Positions 51,640-61,630 of a stretch of 64,000 nucleotides of DNA are shown here, piece after piece (position 1 is the stretch's first letter; the number at the start of each line of letters is the position of its first letter). The notes beneath the pieces were generated by a model. The model made no database searches and was not told the origin of the DNA. It saw only the letters and a program-made list of their open reading frames with translations. Location of the stretch: the NCBI GenBank assembly GCA_900540935.1, contig UQHW01000009.1, positions 1-64,000 on the forward strand. Direction: 5' to 3'. The DNA is from an uncultured Collinsella sp. (GTDB lineage: Bacteria; Actinomycetota; Coriobacteriia; Coriobacteriales; Coriobacteriaceae). The translations under genes were made by a program, and so were the position numbers.

Positions 51640-54600
51640 ATGGCATTCGTCCATCTGCACAATCACACTGTTTTCTCCATGCTCGACGGCGCAACCCGTA
51701 TCCAGGATATGGTCAATCGTGCCGTTGAACTTGGCATGCCCGCCGTGGCCATTACCGACCACGGCTACATGTATGGCGTGCCCGACCTGGCGCTGGCCTG
51801 CGACGCCGTCAATCACAACACGCCCGAGTACAAAACCTGGAGCCACGACAAGGCCTTCTTGGAAAAGGACCGCCGCGACGAGCTGGTGGAGCCCGATCCC
51901 GAGGAAAACCCGCGCGAGCATGCCCAGTACGTCAAAGACATGGCCATGTGGGACGAGAAGGGCAACATCGACGAGCTCAAACCGCCCCTGGTCATCAAGC
52001 CCATCTTTGGCTGCGAGGTCTACTTTACGCCGGACGAGACCCTTGCCCGCGACCACAAGCCCGAGCTCTACCACATGATCCTTCTGGCCAAGGATCAGGA
52101 GGGCTACGTCAACCTAATGCAGACGGTCTCCGAGGCCGCCGTGCAGGGCTTTTACTACAAGCCGCGCGTGACGCTCGACAACCTGCGCCGCCATGCCAAG
52201 GGCATGATCTGCACCAGCGCCTGCATCGCCGGCATCATTCCCAAGTACATCGACCGCGGTGATATGGAGGGCGCCATCAAGTGGGCCGAGACTTTCCGTG
52301 ACACCTTCGAGCCCGGCGACTTTTATATCGAGATCCAGGAACACGGCATCACCACCGACAACGGCCTGACCGACGAGCAGATGGACCGCACGCTCATCGA
52401 CATCGCCAAGCAGGTGGGCGTCAAGGTCATCGCCACCAACGACTTCCACTACCTGCGCCGCGAGGACGCGCCCGTGCAGGACGTCATCATGTGCATTGGC
52501 ATGAACGCCAAGGTCGACGACCCCAACCGCATGCGCATGACCGGCTCGGAGTTTTACATGAAGACCGAGGAGGAGATGCGGGCGATGTTCCCGTATTGCC
52601 CCGAGGCCTGCGACAACACGCTCGAGATTGCCGACAAGTGCTATGTGGAGCTGGACTGGGATTCCATCATCCTGCCGCGCTTCCCGTTGCTCGATCCCGG
52701 CGAGACGCACGAGAGCCAGTTCCGCCGCGAGTGCGAGAAGGGCCTGCGCCAACACTACGGTGACGACTGGGCCACGCGCGAGATCTGTGGCGTCAACATC
52801 AAAGAGCGCTTTGAGTACGAATACAAGGTCATCTGCGACAAGGGCTTTGCCGCCTACTTTTTGATCGTCGCCGAGTACGTGCAATGGGCCAAGGACAACG
52901 GCATCGGCGTCGGTCCCGGCCGTGGCTCGGCCGCCGGTGCTATCGTCGCCTACGCCATGAACATCACCGCGTTCGACCCGCTCGAGAACGGCCTGATGTT
53001 CGAGAGGTTCCTGTCCCCGCAGCGTACCGAGATGCCCGATATCGATATGGACTTCGACGATGAGCGGCGCCTCGAGGTCGTGGAGCACGTTCGCCAGCTC
53101 TACGGCCCCGAGAAGGTCACCCACGTCATCACCTACTCGACCATTAAGGCCAAGCAGGCCATCAACGACGCCGCGCGCGTGCTGGACTATCCGGTCTACA
53201 TGGGCCAGCGCCTGTCCAAGATGGTTTCGAGCGACCCCAAGGTCAAGCTCAAGCAGGTGCTCGAAAAGCAACCCGGCAAAGAGGATCTGTTTAACCCCGA
53301 CTTTGCCGAGGCCTATAAAAAGGATGACGACGCCCGCCGTATCATCGACACGGCGCTCTCGATCGAGGGCCTCACCCGTGGCGAGGGTGTGCACGCGTGC
53401 GCCGTCCTGATCTGCCGCGATCCCGTCAACGAGCATGTGCCCACCAAGCTCGATACCAAGGGCGGCGTCGAGATTACCCAGTACGAGGGTCATACCGTTG
53501 CCGACATGGGCCTGCTCAAGATGGACTTCCTGGGCCTGCGCACGCTGACGGTTATCTCCAAGGCCAAGGCAAACATCAAGAAGAACTTCGGCATCGACAT
53601 CAAAGAGGAAGAGATTCCCTTTGACGACCCCGAGATCTTTAAGCTCATGGGCTCCGGTCACACCGCCGGCGTCTTCCAGGTCGAGTCCGCCGGCATGACG
53701 GCCACGATCAAGAACATGAAGCCCACCGAGTACAAGCACGTCGTGGCATTGATCGCTCTATACCGCCCGGGCCCGCTGGGCGCCGGCATGGTTTCGTCCT
53801 ACATCAACCGTATGAACGGCAAGGAGCCGGCCGTCTCCTACGACGATCGCCTGGACGACATCCTGGGCGAAACCTACGGCACCATGGTCTACCAGGAGCA
53901 GGTTATGCTCATCTCCGTTGAGATGTGCGGCTTCTCCAAGGGCGAATCGGACTCGCGTATCCGTAAGCCCGTGGCTAAGAAAAAGATCAAGTTGCTCACG
54001 TCGACGGTGCTCCACTGGGAGGATGGCTCGGACGAGACCACCTACGACCACTGGATGAACGGCGCTATCAAGAATAACTACACGCGCGAGGTCGCCCAGA
54101 AGATTTGGGACGATGTTCTCGAGTTCGCATCTTACGCCTTTAACAAGTCGCACTCCGCCGGCTACGCCATCCTGGTTATGCAGACGGCATGGCTCAAGGC
54201 GCATTATCCGCACGAGTACATGGCGGCCGTTCTGACGTCCTATACGGGCAAGACCGACAAGATCGTTCACTACGTCTCGGCGTGCCGTCACGACGGCATC
54301 CCCGTGCTGTCGCCAGATGTCAATGAGTCCGGTACCGAGTTCACGGCTACCAAGGAAGGCGTGCGCTTTGGTCTGGCTGGCATCCGCGGCGTGGGCACCG
54401 GCGTGGCGCAGGCGATTATCGCCGAGCGCGAGGCGGGCGGTCCGTTTAAGACGCTGCACGACTTTGTCGAGCGCGTGGACTCGAGCCAGGCTAACCGTCG
54501 CGTGATCGAATCGCTCATCAAGGCAGGCGCCTTTGACTCCACGGGGTATCCGCGTCGCCAGATGATGCACTTTGTGGACAAGAACAACCCCGAGAACATC

Positions 54601-55443
54601 ATCGATGCCGCCGTGAAGCGCCAGAAGGATCGTGCGAGCGGCCAGACGTCGTTCTTCGATATGTTTGGCGACGTTGAGGGCTCGGGCTTTGAGGTGAGCG
54701 TGCCCGATCCGGACGGCCAGGAGTGGGACCGCCACCTTAAGCTGAGCCAGGAGAAGGAGGTTCTGGGCATCTATGTCTCGGACCACCCGTTGCGCCCGTT
54801 TGAGTATGCGCTAGCCAAGGCGCGCGACTTCTCGTTCTCGCAGATCGACACCGGTTACGAGGTGCAAAACCCCACGGGCGGTACCATCAACCAGGAGATT
54901 CCCGAGGGCAAGGCGCTGTGGTGGGCCGGCATGGTCTCGAGCGTGTCCAAGCGCGTGACCAAAAACGGCGACCCCATGGGTATTGTGCAGCTCGAGGACA
55001 TGGAAGGCGAGGCCACGGTCGTGGTGTTCCCCAAGACCTACAAAGAGGCCGAGGGATACCTGTACGGCGAGGTCGATCCCGAGACCGGTGCACAGCTGTC
55101 CGATGCGTTTGTTCGCATTAAGGGCAAGCTCGAGCGTTCGGACCGCGGCGACCAGATCATCGCGCAGGAGATCGTGCCGCTTGAGCTTAACGAGGAGAAC
55201 AACAAGCCCAAGGTGTTTGAGGTCATGGTGCCCAGCAGCCGCTTTAGCCAGGGCAATATGGCGCGTCTTGCCACGGTGCTTACCGCCAACCCGGGCGGCG
55301 ACCGCGTGGAGATCTTTATCGAGCAGGTGGACGGGCACGTACTGCGTGCCGAGGTGCCGGCCAAGGTCAACGCACGCTCGATTCCGCTGTTGGCAGAGGC
55401 AAAAGCCATCGTGGGTAACCAGGGTCGCGTGACGGTGATCTAA
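51640..55443 (+). CDS. dnaE: DNA polymerase III alpha subunit
   Basis: The 1267-residue replicative polymerase. N-terminal PHP domain with FVHLHNHTVFSMLDG and ITDHGYMYGV; catalytic palm with GRGSAAGA and the metal-binding PDIDMDFDDERR; YQEQVM and the AFNKSHSAGYA finger; helix-hairpin-helix (GIRGVG) and an OB-fold region near the end (ITKNGD-like VTKNGDPMGIVQLEDMEG). A late FFDMFG stretch resembles a beta-clamp-binding site. ATG at 51640 with GGAG upstream. It is probably transcribed from the region with the tandem 36-bp repeat, and the SNF2 gene follows within 40 nt. Confidence 0.97.
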   Translation: MAFVHLHNHTVFSMLDGATRIQDMVNRAVELGMPAVAITDHGYMYGVPDLALACDAVNHNTPEYKTWSHDKAFLEKDRRDELVEPDPEENPREHAQYVKDMAMWDEKGNIDELKPPLVIKPIFGCEVYFTPDETLARDHKPELYHMILLAKDQEGYVNLMQTVSEAAVQGFYYKPRVTLDNLRRHAKGMICTSACIAGIIPKYIDRGDMEGAIKWAETFRDTFEPGDFYIEIQEHGITTDNGLTDEQMDRTLIDIAKQVGVKVIATNDFHYLRREDAPVQDVIMCIGMNAKVDDPNRMRMTGSEFYMKTEEEMRAMFPYCPEACDNTLEIADKCYVELDWDSIILPRFPLLDPGETHESQFRRECEKGLRQHYGDDWATREICGVNIKERFEYEYKVICDKGFAAYFLIVAEYVQWAKDNGIGVGPGRGSAAGAIVAYAMNITAFDPLENGLMFERFLSPQRTEMPDIDMDFDDERRLEVVEHVRQLYGPEKVTHVITYSTIKAKQAINDAARVLDYPVYMGQRLSKMVSSDPKVKLKQVLEKQPGKEDLFNPDFAEAYKKDDDARRIIDTALSIEGLTRGEGVHACAVLICRDPVNEHVPTKLDTKGGVEITQYEGHTVADMGLLKMDFLGLRTLTVISKAKANIKKNFGIDIKEEEIPFDDPEIFKLMGSGHTAGVFQVESAGMTATIKNMKPTEYKHVVALIALYRPGPLGAGMVSSYINRMNGKEPAVSYDDRLDDILGETYGTMVYQEQVMLISVEMCGFSKGESDSRIRKPVAKKKIKLLTSTVLHWEDGSDETTYDHWMNGAIKNNYTREVAQKIWDDVLEFASYAFNKSHSAGYAILVMQTAWLKAHYPHEYMAAVLTSYTGKTDKIVHYVSACRHDGIPVLSPDVNESGTEFTATKEGVRFGLAGIRGVGTGVAQAIIAEREAGGPFKTLHDFVERVDSSQANRRVIESLIKAGAFDSTGYPRRQMMHFVDKNNPENIIDAAVKRQKDRASGQTSFFDMFGDVEGSGFEVSVPDPDGQEWDRHLKLSQEKEVLGIYVSDHPLRPFEYALAKARDFSFSQIDTGYEVQNPTGGTINQEIPEGKALWWAGMVSSVSKRVTKNGDPMGIVQLEDMEGEATVVVFPKTYKEAEGYLYGEVDPETGAQLSDAFVRIKGKLERSDRGDQIIAQEIVPLELNEENNKPKVFEVMVPSSRFSQGNMARLATVLTANPGGDRVEIFIEQVDGHVLRAEVPAKVNARSIPLLAEAKAIVGNQGRVTVI

Positions 55444-55481
55444 GGGCGACCTTGCTGGTCCGCGCGAGATTGGAGGAAGTG

Positions 55482-58400
55482 ATGACGCAGGGGACGTTTG
55501 CGCAGGCGCTCCGTAAGGAGGCGGCGCTTAGCAGCACCTTTATGAAGGGGCGCTCGCTCATGCTCAACGGCGCCGTGCTGTCGTTTGAGGACTCCGGCTC
55601 GCGCTTCTCCAAAAACGTGACTATCGAGGGCTCGGTGCGCGGCTCGCGCGGTGACCTGTACAAGACGCACGTGGCGCTCGACATGGACGAGCACGAGGTT
55701 ATCGACTACGATTGCGATTGCCCGGCCGCCTTCCGCTATTCCGGCATGTGCAAGCACGCCATCGCCACGGCGCTAGCGTATCTGGATGCCAGCGGCGCCG
55801 AGCCCGTCGAGGGTTTGCGCACGCCGGTCCGCACGTTTACGGTACCGCCCGCACAGTCCAAGCAGCCCGCCCGTCCCGCGCCCACCGCATCTGCGGTCAA
55901 TCCCAACTTTCCCTTCCCGGCGCCCGTCCCCACGAGCCCAAGCCTTGTGGCGGCGCTTTCCGATCTTTCGGACGCGCGCATGGATGAGCTCGTGGCCATG
56001 CGTCGCAAGCTCGCCGGCACCATTGACCCCGATGCGCCCAAAGCGGTGCTGGAGCCCTCGCTGGTGCCGTACTACAATCCGCTGTTTGCCGATCGCTTTA
56101 ACTGGGCGCTTGAGTTTCGCATTCGCTGCGGTTCGGTGTCCTACGTGGTTAAGGATATCGACGGCATGGCCGATGCCTATGTGCGCGGCGGTACGTTCTC
56201 CTATGGTAAGAAGCTTACGTTTGTCCATGTGCCCGAGGCGTTCGATGACGTGTCGACAAAGCTGCTCGACTTTATCGCAATGACGGTCGCCTACCTAGGC
56301 GATATTACGAGCTCGCGCTCGGCATCGTATGACTTTGCCCGCAGCGGTTTTGTCGCCGAGCGTCAGTTGCCGGTATCCGAGTATTCCATCGTGTCCGTGC
56401 TGGACCTGCTGTGTGGCAGGACCCTGTCCTTTGAGCCTGCTTGGTCGCGGGGGACGACGACGCATCGCGCCTACGAGGTGGCGGTCGAGCCGTCGCCGCA
56501 GGGGGAGGGCGAAGTCCCGGCCAAGCGCCCGCCGCTCCTTGCCGCCAAGATTGCACCGGCGGCGGGAGGCAGCTATGACTTGCGCCTTCCGGCCGATATG
56601 TACTGCTTTGTCGCTGGTGACGCAGCCTATCTGGTCGATACGCGCCGCGCGCGCCGTACCGACACGGCGTTTGCCCAGCATGCGGCACCGTTCCTGTCGC
56701 GCTTGTTGCCCTGCCGCACGCCGGTCCATATCGCCGCCGACCAGGTGGGCGAGTTCTGCCGCATGGCGCTGCCTATCTTGCGCGACTACACCGACCTGAC
56801 CGCCCCCGCCGCGCTCGATGCCGTGGCGCCCGAGCCGAGCTTTGCCATGGCGATTGGCGTCGACGATGGCCTTGTGACCTGCAAGATTACAGTGGCCTAC
56901 GGCGCTTGGTCGGCAGATCTCTTTAGTCTTGGTGCTCCGGGTAGTCCTTTCGAAGAGCAACGCCCCGGCGTTCCGCCCCGCGATACGGTGGCGGAGTTTC
57001 GCGTTATGGACACGGCGGCCCTGTACTTCGATTTCTACGAGGGCGGCCTGGCGTTTGAGGAGCGCGATGATGAGAGCTTGTTCCACTTGCTGACCGAGGG
57101 CCTGTCTGCCTTGTCCGAGCTGGGCGAGGTCATGCTCAGTGATCGTCTGCGCCAGATCTCGGTGCGCCCCGCGCCCAAGCTTTCGGTGCGCGCGACCGTC
57201 AAGAGTAACCTGCTCGACGTCGAACTGGGCGCAAGCGGGCTTTCGGCGGCCGACCTTGCCATCTATCTCGATTCGTATAAGCGCCACCAGACGTTTGCGC
57301 GCCTCACGTCGGGCGACATCATTCGCCTGGACGAGGGAGCGCGCGCCGCGTTTGGCCTTGCCGAGGACTTGGGCGTCGATGCCGTCGACCTGCTCGATGG
57401 CGTGTCGCTTCCTGCGTCGAGCACCCTGTTCGTCGACAGCATGCTTGCGCGCACGCCCGAGCTCGAAGCCGATCGCGACGCTGCATTCCGTCGCACCGTT
57501 GAACGCCTGGACACGCTCGGCAAGATGGACTTTACGGTGCCGGCCTCGCTCAAGGCCACACTGCGCGGCTATCAGGTCGACGGCTACCAGTGGCTCGGCT
57601 CGCTCGAGCATCTGGGCCTTGGCGGCATTTTGGCCGATGATATGGGTCTGGGCAAAACACTGCAGATGATCGCACATATCCTGGCGCGCGTGGAGGCGGG
57701 GGACGCTAAGCCCACGCTCGTGGTATGCCCCGCGTCGCTCGTGTACAACTGGGCTGCCGAGTTGGAGCGCTTCGCTCCCTCGCTTGATGTGTGTGCCATC
57801 GTGGGCGCCAAGGCCCAGCGTCGCGTGCAAATTGCCGGTGCCGCCGAGCACAACGTGGTCGTGACGTCGTATGACCTCATGCGTCGCGACATCGACGAAT
57901 ATGTCGAGCAGGACTTTGCCCGCGTAGTGCTCGACGAGGCCCAGTACATTAAAAACCCGCTCACGCAGGTGGCGCGCGCCGCCAAGCGCCTGCCGGCCGG
58001 CGTGCGCTTTGCCTTGACGGGAACGCCCATCGAAAACCGCCTGTCCGAGCTTTGGAGTATCTTCGACTTTTTGATGCCGGGTCTTCTGGGCACGCGCGAC
58101 TCATTTGCCAAGCGCTATGAGAGTCCCGTCGAACATGCCGAGGGCGACAGTGCCGCTCGTCTGCAGGCGCTCGTGTCGCCGTTTGTGCTGCGTCGCGTCA
58201 AGGAAGATGTGGTGGCCGACCTGCCCGAGAAGATCGAGGATACGGTGATGGCGCAGCTTGCCGGCGAACAGCGCAAGCTCTACCTGGCCAACCAAGACCG
58301 CATCGCCCAGCAGGTGCAGCACCGCGAGGCCGGGGAGTTTAAGAAAGATAAGCTCAAGGTGCTTGCCGAGCTCACCAAGCTGCGCCAGATCTGCTGCGAC

Positions 58401-58955
58401 CCGCGTCTTCACTACGAGGATTACAAGGCGGGGAGCGCCAAGCTCGATACGTGCATGGAGCTCGTGCACGGCGCACTCGACGGCGGGCATCGCATCCTGT
58501 TGTTCAGCCAGTTTACGGGTATGCTCGATATCATCGGCAAGCGCCTGGCCAAGGAGGATATCGCCTTCCTTAAGCTCACGGGTGCGTCGTCTAAGGAGAG
58601 CCGCGCCAAGATGGTTGCGCAGTTCCAGGCAGGCGAGGTGCCGGTGTTCTTGATTTCGCTCAAGGCGGGCGGTGTTGGTCTTAATTTGACGGCTGCCGAC
58701 GTGGTCATCCACTACGACCCGTGGTGGAACGTAGCGGCGCAGGACCAGGCGACCGACCGCGCCCACCGCATTGGCCAGCAGCACACCGTGACCGTGTACA
58801 AGCTCATCGCCAAGGACACGATCGAGGAACGCATTATGCAGATGCAGGAGTCCAAACGCGACCTGGTCAACAGTGTGCTCGGCGGCGACGGCATCTCGTC
58901 GGCGCTGTTCACGCGCGAGGATGTTCTGGCGCTGCTGGGCGGCGACGGTCGCTAG
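55482..58955 (+). CDS. SNF2-family helicase with SWIM zinc finger
   Basis: A 1157-residue protein. Near the N-terminus is a SWIM zinc finger (CDCPAAFRYSGMCKHAIATA; C-x-C...C-x-H). The C-terminal half is a Swi2/Snf2 ATPase: ADDMGLGKT, LDEAQYIKNP, TGTPIENRLSELW, then LLFSQFTGMLDII, LISLKAGGVGLNLT and DRAHRIGQ. The middle part is a bacterial SNF2 linker of unknown role. Bacterial members probably move proteins such as RNA polymerase along DNA (as RapA does). ATG at 55482 with TGGAGG upstream. It follows dnaE by 38 nt, so the two may be co-transcribed. Confidence 0.94.
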   Translation: MTQGTFAQALRKEAALSSTFMKGRSLMLNGAVLSFEDSGSRFSKNVTIEGSVRGSRGDLYKTHVALDMDEHEVIDYDCDCPAAFRYSGMCKHAIATALAYLDASGAEPVEGLRTPVRTFTVPPAQSKQPARPAPTASAVNPNFPFPAPVPTSPSLVAALSDLSDARMDELVAMRRKLAGTIDPDAPKAVLEPSLVPYYNPLFADRFNWALEFRIRCGSVSYVVKDIDGMADAYVRGGTFSYGKKLTFVHVPEAFDDVSTKLLDFIAMTVAYLGDITSSRSASYDFARSGFVAERQLPVSEYSIVSVLDLLCGRTLSFEPAWSRGTTTHRAYEVAVEPSPQGEGEVPAKRPPLLAAKIAPAAGGSYDLRLPADMYCFVAGDAAYLVDTRRARRTDTAFAQHAAPFLSRLLPCRTPVHIAADQVGEFCRMALPILRDYTDLTAPAALDAVAPEPSFAMAIGVDDGLVTCKITVAYGAWSADLFSLGAPGSPFEEQRPGVPPRDTVAEFRVMDTAALYFDFYEGGLAFEERDDESLFHLLTEGLSALSELGEVMLSDRLRQISVRPAPKLSVRATVKSNLLDVELGASGLSAADLAIYLDSYKRHQTFARLTSGDIIRLDEGARAAFGLAEDLGVDAVDLLDGVSLPASSTLFVDSMLARTPELEADRDAAFRRTVERLDTLGKMDFTVPASLKATLRGYQVDGYQWLGSLEHLGLGGILADDMGLGKTLQMIAHILARVEAGDAKPTLVVCPASLVYNWAAELERFAPSLDVCAIVGAKAQRRVQIAGAAEHNVVVTSYDLMRRDIDEYVEQDFARVVLDEAQYIKNPLTQVARAAKRLPAGVRFALTGTPIENRLSELWSIFDFLMPGLLGTRDSFAKRYESPVEHAEGDSAARLQALVSPFVLRRVKEDVVADLPEKIEDTVMAQLAGEQRKLYLANQDRIAQQVQHREAGEFKKDKLKVLAELTKLRQICCDPRLHYEDYKAGSAKLDTCMELVHGALDGGHRILLFSQFTGMLDIIGKRLAKEDIAFLKLTGASSKESRAKMVAQFQAGEVPVFLISLKAGGVGLNLTAADVVIHYDPWWNVAAQDQATDRAHRIGQQHTVTVYKLIAKDTIEERIMQMQESKRDLVNSVLGGDGISSALFTREDVLALLGGDGR

Positions 58956-58973
58956 CTGCGCACGGGATGGGGG

Positions 58974-59015
58974 CTGCCGGGTCGGGCCAGGTCGCCGGTT
59001 CGTCCCGGCCCGACC
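58974..59015. repeat. Hairpin with CCGGTTCGTCC loop motif, family G copy 2
   Basis: GGTCGGGCC (58980-58988) and GGCCCGACC (59007-59015), with CTGCCGGG before it and CCGGTTCGTCC in the loop. It could end the SNF2 transcript, though no T-run follows. Confidence 0.65.
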
Positions 59016-59121
59016 GCATACCTCACCCGTTATGTGTTCATTTGCCATGCCGTGGATGGTTCGCCTACCTTTGGGCATAAGAAGCATCAGGAATATTGGC
59101 ACATCAGCAAAGGAGAACATC

Positions 59122-59484
59122 ATGGCGAAATTCTTTAAGGACTCCGACGGCAAGCTCGTTGCCGCCCTTGGCGACGGCGTTGCGACCCCTGCCGGCTGCA
59201 CGGAGCTGACGGCAAACACCGAGGATGCGGCGCACGAGAAGCACGTGCCTGTTGTCGAGATCGAGCGCGACGGCCACGTCATTCGCGCGCGCGTGGGCTC
59301 GACGGAGCACCCCATGCTGCCCGAGCACTACATCGAGTGGATCGCGCTTGAGGCCGAGGGCCGCCTGGAGGTCCATTACCTTGAGCCCGGCATGAAGCCC
59401 ACGACGTTTTTCGCTGGCGGTTCCAAGACCGGTACCGTCTATGCCTACTGCAACCTGCATGGGCTGTGGTCCGCGACGTTCTAG
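59122..59484 (+). CDS. Superoxide reductase (desulfoferrodoxin family, class II type)
   Basis: A 120-residue iron protein that reduces superoxide to peroxide without making oxygen, as suits an anaerobe. The iron site is readable: His in EKHVP, His in STEHPM, His in PEHYIEW and the Cys-His pair in YAYCNLHGLW. The N-terminal desulforedoxin Cys-x2-Cys site is absent, so it has only the catalytic centre. ATG at 59122 with AAAGGAG upstream; it has its own terminator. Confidence 0.93.
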   Translation: MAKFFKDSDGKLVAALGDGVATPAGCTELTANTEDAAHEKHVPVVEIERDGHVIRARVGSTEHPMLPEHYIEWIALEAEGRLEVHYLEPGMKPTTFFAGGSKTGTVYAYCNLHGLWSATF

Positions 59485-59531
59485 GAGCGCGCCCCCGCTC
59501 GGGGTATCATAGCTAGCATATGCACATGCGA

Positions 59532-59568
59532 GCGCCGGCTGCATTATGCGGCCGGCGCTTTTACTACG
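59532..59568 (+). terminator. Rho-independent terminator of the superoxide reductase gene
   Basis: GCGCCGGC / GCCGGCGC stem with an 11-nt loop and TTTTAC tail. Confidence 0.85.
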
Positions 59569-59601
59569 ACAACGACGTTTTAAGACGGAAAGGGCGGGGC
59601 C

Positions 59602-61587
59602 ATGAAGCTCGCACTTGCACAGATCGATATGCGCCTGGGTGACATCGAGGGCATTTGCGGCCGCATCGAGGACCAGGCTCGCCTGGCTCATGAGCGCGGC
59701 GCGCGCGTGCTGTGCGTTCCGGCCCCGCTCTTTATGGGTGCCATGCCGGGCAGCCTGGTAGGCGCTGCCGATTTTGAGCACGATATGCTGACGGGCCTGA
59801 CGGGCGTTGCCGAGCGCATCCAAGAGCTCGACATGATCTGCATCGTGCCCGCTGCGGTTTCGTTTGAGGGCCAGCCCCTGCTTGACTATATGATGCTCAA
59901 AGATGGTCGCGTGGTGCCCGCGCGCGCAAGTATTGCCCTGCAGCGTGGCGAGAACAACGACGCGCGTTGGGCGCCTCCGGTGTTTGACGTGGACGGCGTG
60001 CGCATCGCCGTGGTGTTTGACCTGGACCGCGAGCTCGAAATGCTGCCGACCGGCGTCGACCTCATCGCCTATTTCCAGTTCAACGCGTTTGACATGACCG
60101 ATCGCGAGACGGCCGCCATTGCCGCCGTGCGCAGCGGTGCCTACCGCAAGATCGCGTCCAAGCGCAGCGTATGGTTTGCCTGCATGGCGCCGATTGGTGC
60201 CTATGACGAGTCGGTGTATACCGGCGGATCGTTTGTGCTCGACGATTGCGGCCGCGTGGTGGCCCAGGCGCCGTGCTTTGAGGAGAGCCTGCTGGTTCAG
60301 GAGATTCAGCGCGGCGTGATGCTCGATGCCCTGGAGGACCACGAGCTGCCCGAGTTTCGTTCCGAGGAGTGGCTGTGGCAGGCGCTGGTGCTTGCCGTAC
60401 ACGACAATGCCCGCGCCCGCGGCGCTTCGCGTGCCGTGGTGGCGCTCGAGGGCGATTTGCCGTCGTCCCTGTTGGCGGCGCTTGCCGTCGATGCCTTGGG
60501 TCCGCGTAATGTGATTGGCCTGGTGCTGGGGCGCAATCGCATCTTTACGCCGGCGCAGGAGGAGGCCGAAGCCGCCCGTTGTTCCGCTGTTCGCTCAATC
60601 GCCGAGCGCCTGCACATTCGCACCGTCGAGCGCGATGCGCCAGATGCGGCGCGCGTACTCGACCGCGATGTGTCGGCGGGCGATGCCGAGCGCCTGCGTT
60701 CGCGTGCGCTGGGCCTGATGCTCGAGGATACGGCGCTCGAGCTGGGCGCCATGGCGCTGAGCCCGCTTTCCAAGACCGAGTATGCGCTGGCGGCGCCCGC
60801 GCTGTCCGGTGGCTACCAGGGCGACTTTGCGCCCTTTGGCGATGTGTATCTGTCGACACTCGAGTTTGTGGCACGCGTGCGCAACCGTGTCTCGGCCGTG
60901 GTGCCCCAAGAGCTCGTGACGCTCAACGCGGTGGAGGATTGCATGGATCGCGTGCTGGCGCAAGCGCTCTCGACGCTCGCCGGTCCGGTTGATATGCTCG
61001 ATCGCGCGGCGCAGCTGCTTGGCGGGCTTGAGCCGGGCGAGGTCGATGGTGCGCTCGAGTCGCACGTAGACCGCAATCGACCTTTCGACGACATCCCGAT
61101 GGCCGCCGCCAAGCCCGAGGCCTGCTCGCTGCTGCTGATGCTCGTGCGCCAGGGTGAGGCTGCTCGTCGCATGCTACCGACGGCCCCGATCGTCTCGGCC
61201 CGTTCGTTTGCCGAGCGCGCCTGGCCGTACATGCTTGCATGGTCCGATCTGGGGCTCAACGGTAAGGAGCGCATGACGGTTGATTCGCTGGCACGCGCCG
61301 AGGTGCGCCGCTTTGCCGACGACGATACGAGTGACCGCATGCGCGGCGAGATGATGGGCCTGTTGGGCGAGCTGTTGGGTATTTCGCCTGAGCAGATGGA
61401 AGAGCTGCGCTCCGAGGACGGCCAGCGCCGCCTGCACGAGGGCATGAAGCGGTTTGAGGGCGAGGTCCAGGATGCCATCGAAAAGATGATGGGCGGCCAG
61501 AGTGGCCCGCAGGGTGGGCCCCAGGGTGGTCCGATGCCGCATCCGCCGGTGGACCCCCGACAGTTTCCGTTCTTCTCGCAGAACTAA
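59602..61587 (+). CDS. Degenerate glutamine-dependent NAD synthetase homologue (probable pseudoenzyme)
   Basis: A 661-residue protein with the two-domain layout of glutamine-dependent NadE: nitrilase-like domain (about 1-270) and NAD synthetase-like domain (about 280-550), plus a C-terminal extension ending in a Gly/Pro/Gln tail. The key residues are missing. The nitrilase Glu motif (PELALTGY in relatives) is here CVPAPLFMG, the catalytic Cys motif (ICEDIW) is VVFDLDRE, and the ATP-pyrophosphatase loop SGGxDS is VALEGDLPSSL. Surrounding strands such as GGSFVLDDCGRVV align well. The frame is open and the codon use normal, so it is a maintained protein with a changed, non-catalytic role rather than a dead gene. 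ATG at 59602. Confidence 0.8.
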   Translation: MKLALAQIDMRLGDIEGICGRIEDQARLAHERGARVLCVPAPLFMGAMPGSLVGAADFEHDMLTGLTGVAERIQELDMICIVPAAVSFEGQPLLDYMMLKDGRVVPARASIALQRGENNDARWAPPVFDVDGVRIAVVFDLDRELEMLPTGVDLIAYFQFNAFDMTDRETAAIAAVRSGAYRKIASKRSVWFACMAPIGAYDESVYTGGSFVLDDCGRVVAQAPCFEESLLVQEIQRGVMLDALEDHELPEFRSEEWLWQALVLAVHDNARARGASRAVVALEGDLPSSLLAALAVDALGPRNVIGLVLGRNRIFTPAQEEAEAARCSAVRSIAERLHIRTVERDAPDAARVLDRDVSAGDAERLRSRALGLMLEDTALELGAMALSPLSKTEYALAAPALSGGYQGDFAPFGDVYLSTLEFVARVRNRVSAVVPQELVTLNAVEDCMDRVLAQALSTLAGPVDMLDRAAQLLGGLEPGEVDGALESHVDRNRPFDDIPMAAAKPEACSLLLMLVRQGEAARRMLPTAPIVSARSFAERAWPYMLAWSDLGLNGKERMTVDSLARAEVRRFADDDTSDRMRGEMMGLLGELLGISPEQMEELRSEDGQRRLHEGMKRFEGEVQDAIEKMMGGQSGPQGGPQGGPMPHPPVDPRQFPFFSQN

Positions 61588-61591
61588 AAAG

Positions 61592-61619
61592 GTTACGCGG
61601 TTTTACCAAACCGCGTAAC
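61592..61619. terminator. Strong hairpin after the NadE-like gene
   Basis: GTTACGCGGTTT (61592-61603) and AAACCGCGTAAC (61608-61619), 12 bp perfect with a 4-nt loop. An A-run precedes it but no T-run follows, so terminator function is uncertain. Confidence 0.6.
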
Positions 61620-61630
61620 GAGTCGACGCT

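Noticed and set aside
52114..53739. 541-codon open frame antisense to dnaE
   Set aside because: Shadow of the highly conserved dnaE code.
58974..59015. GGTTCGTCC loop as part of a tRNA
   Set aside because: No acceptor stem, anticodon arm or D-arm could be fitted around it.
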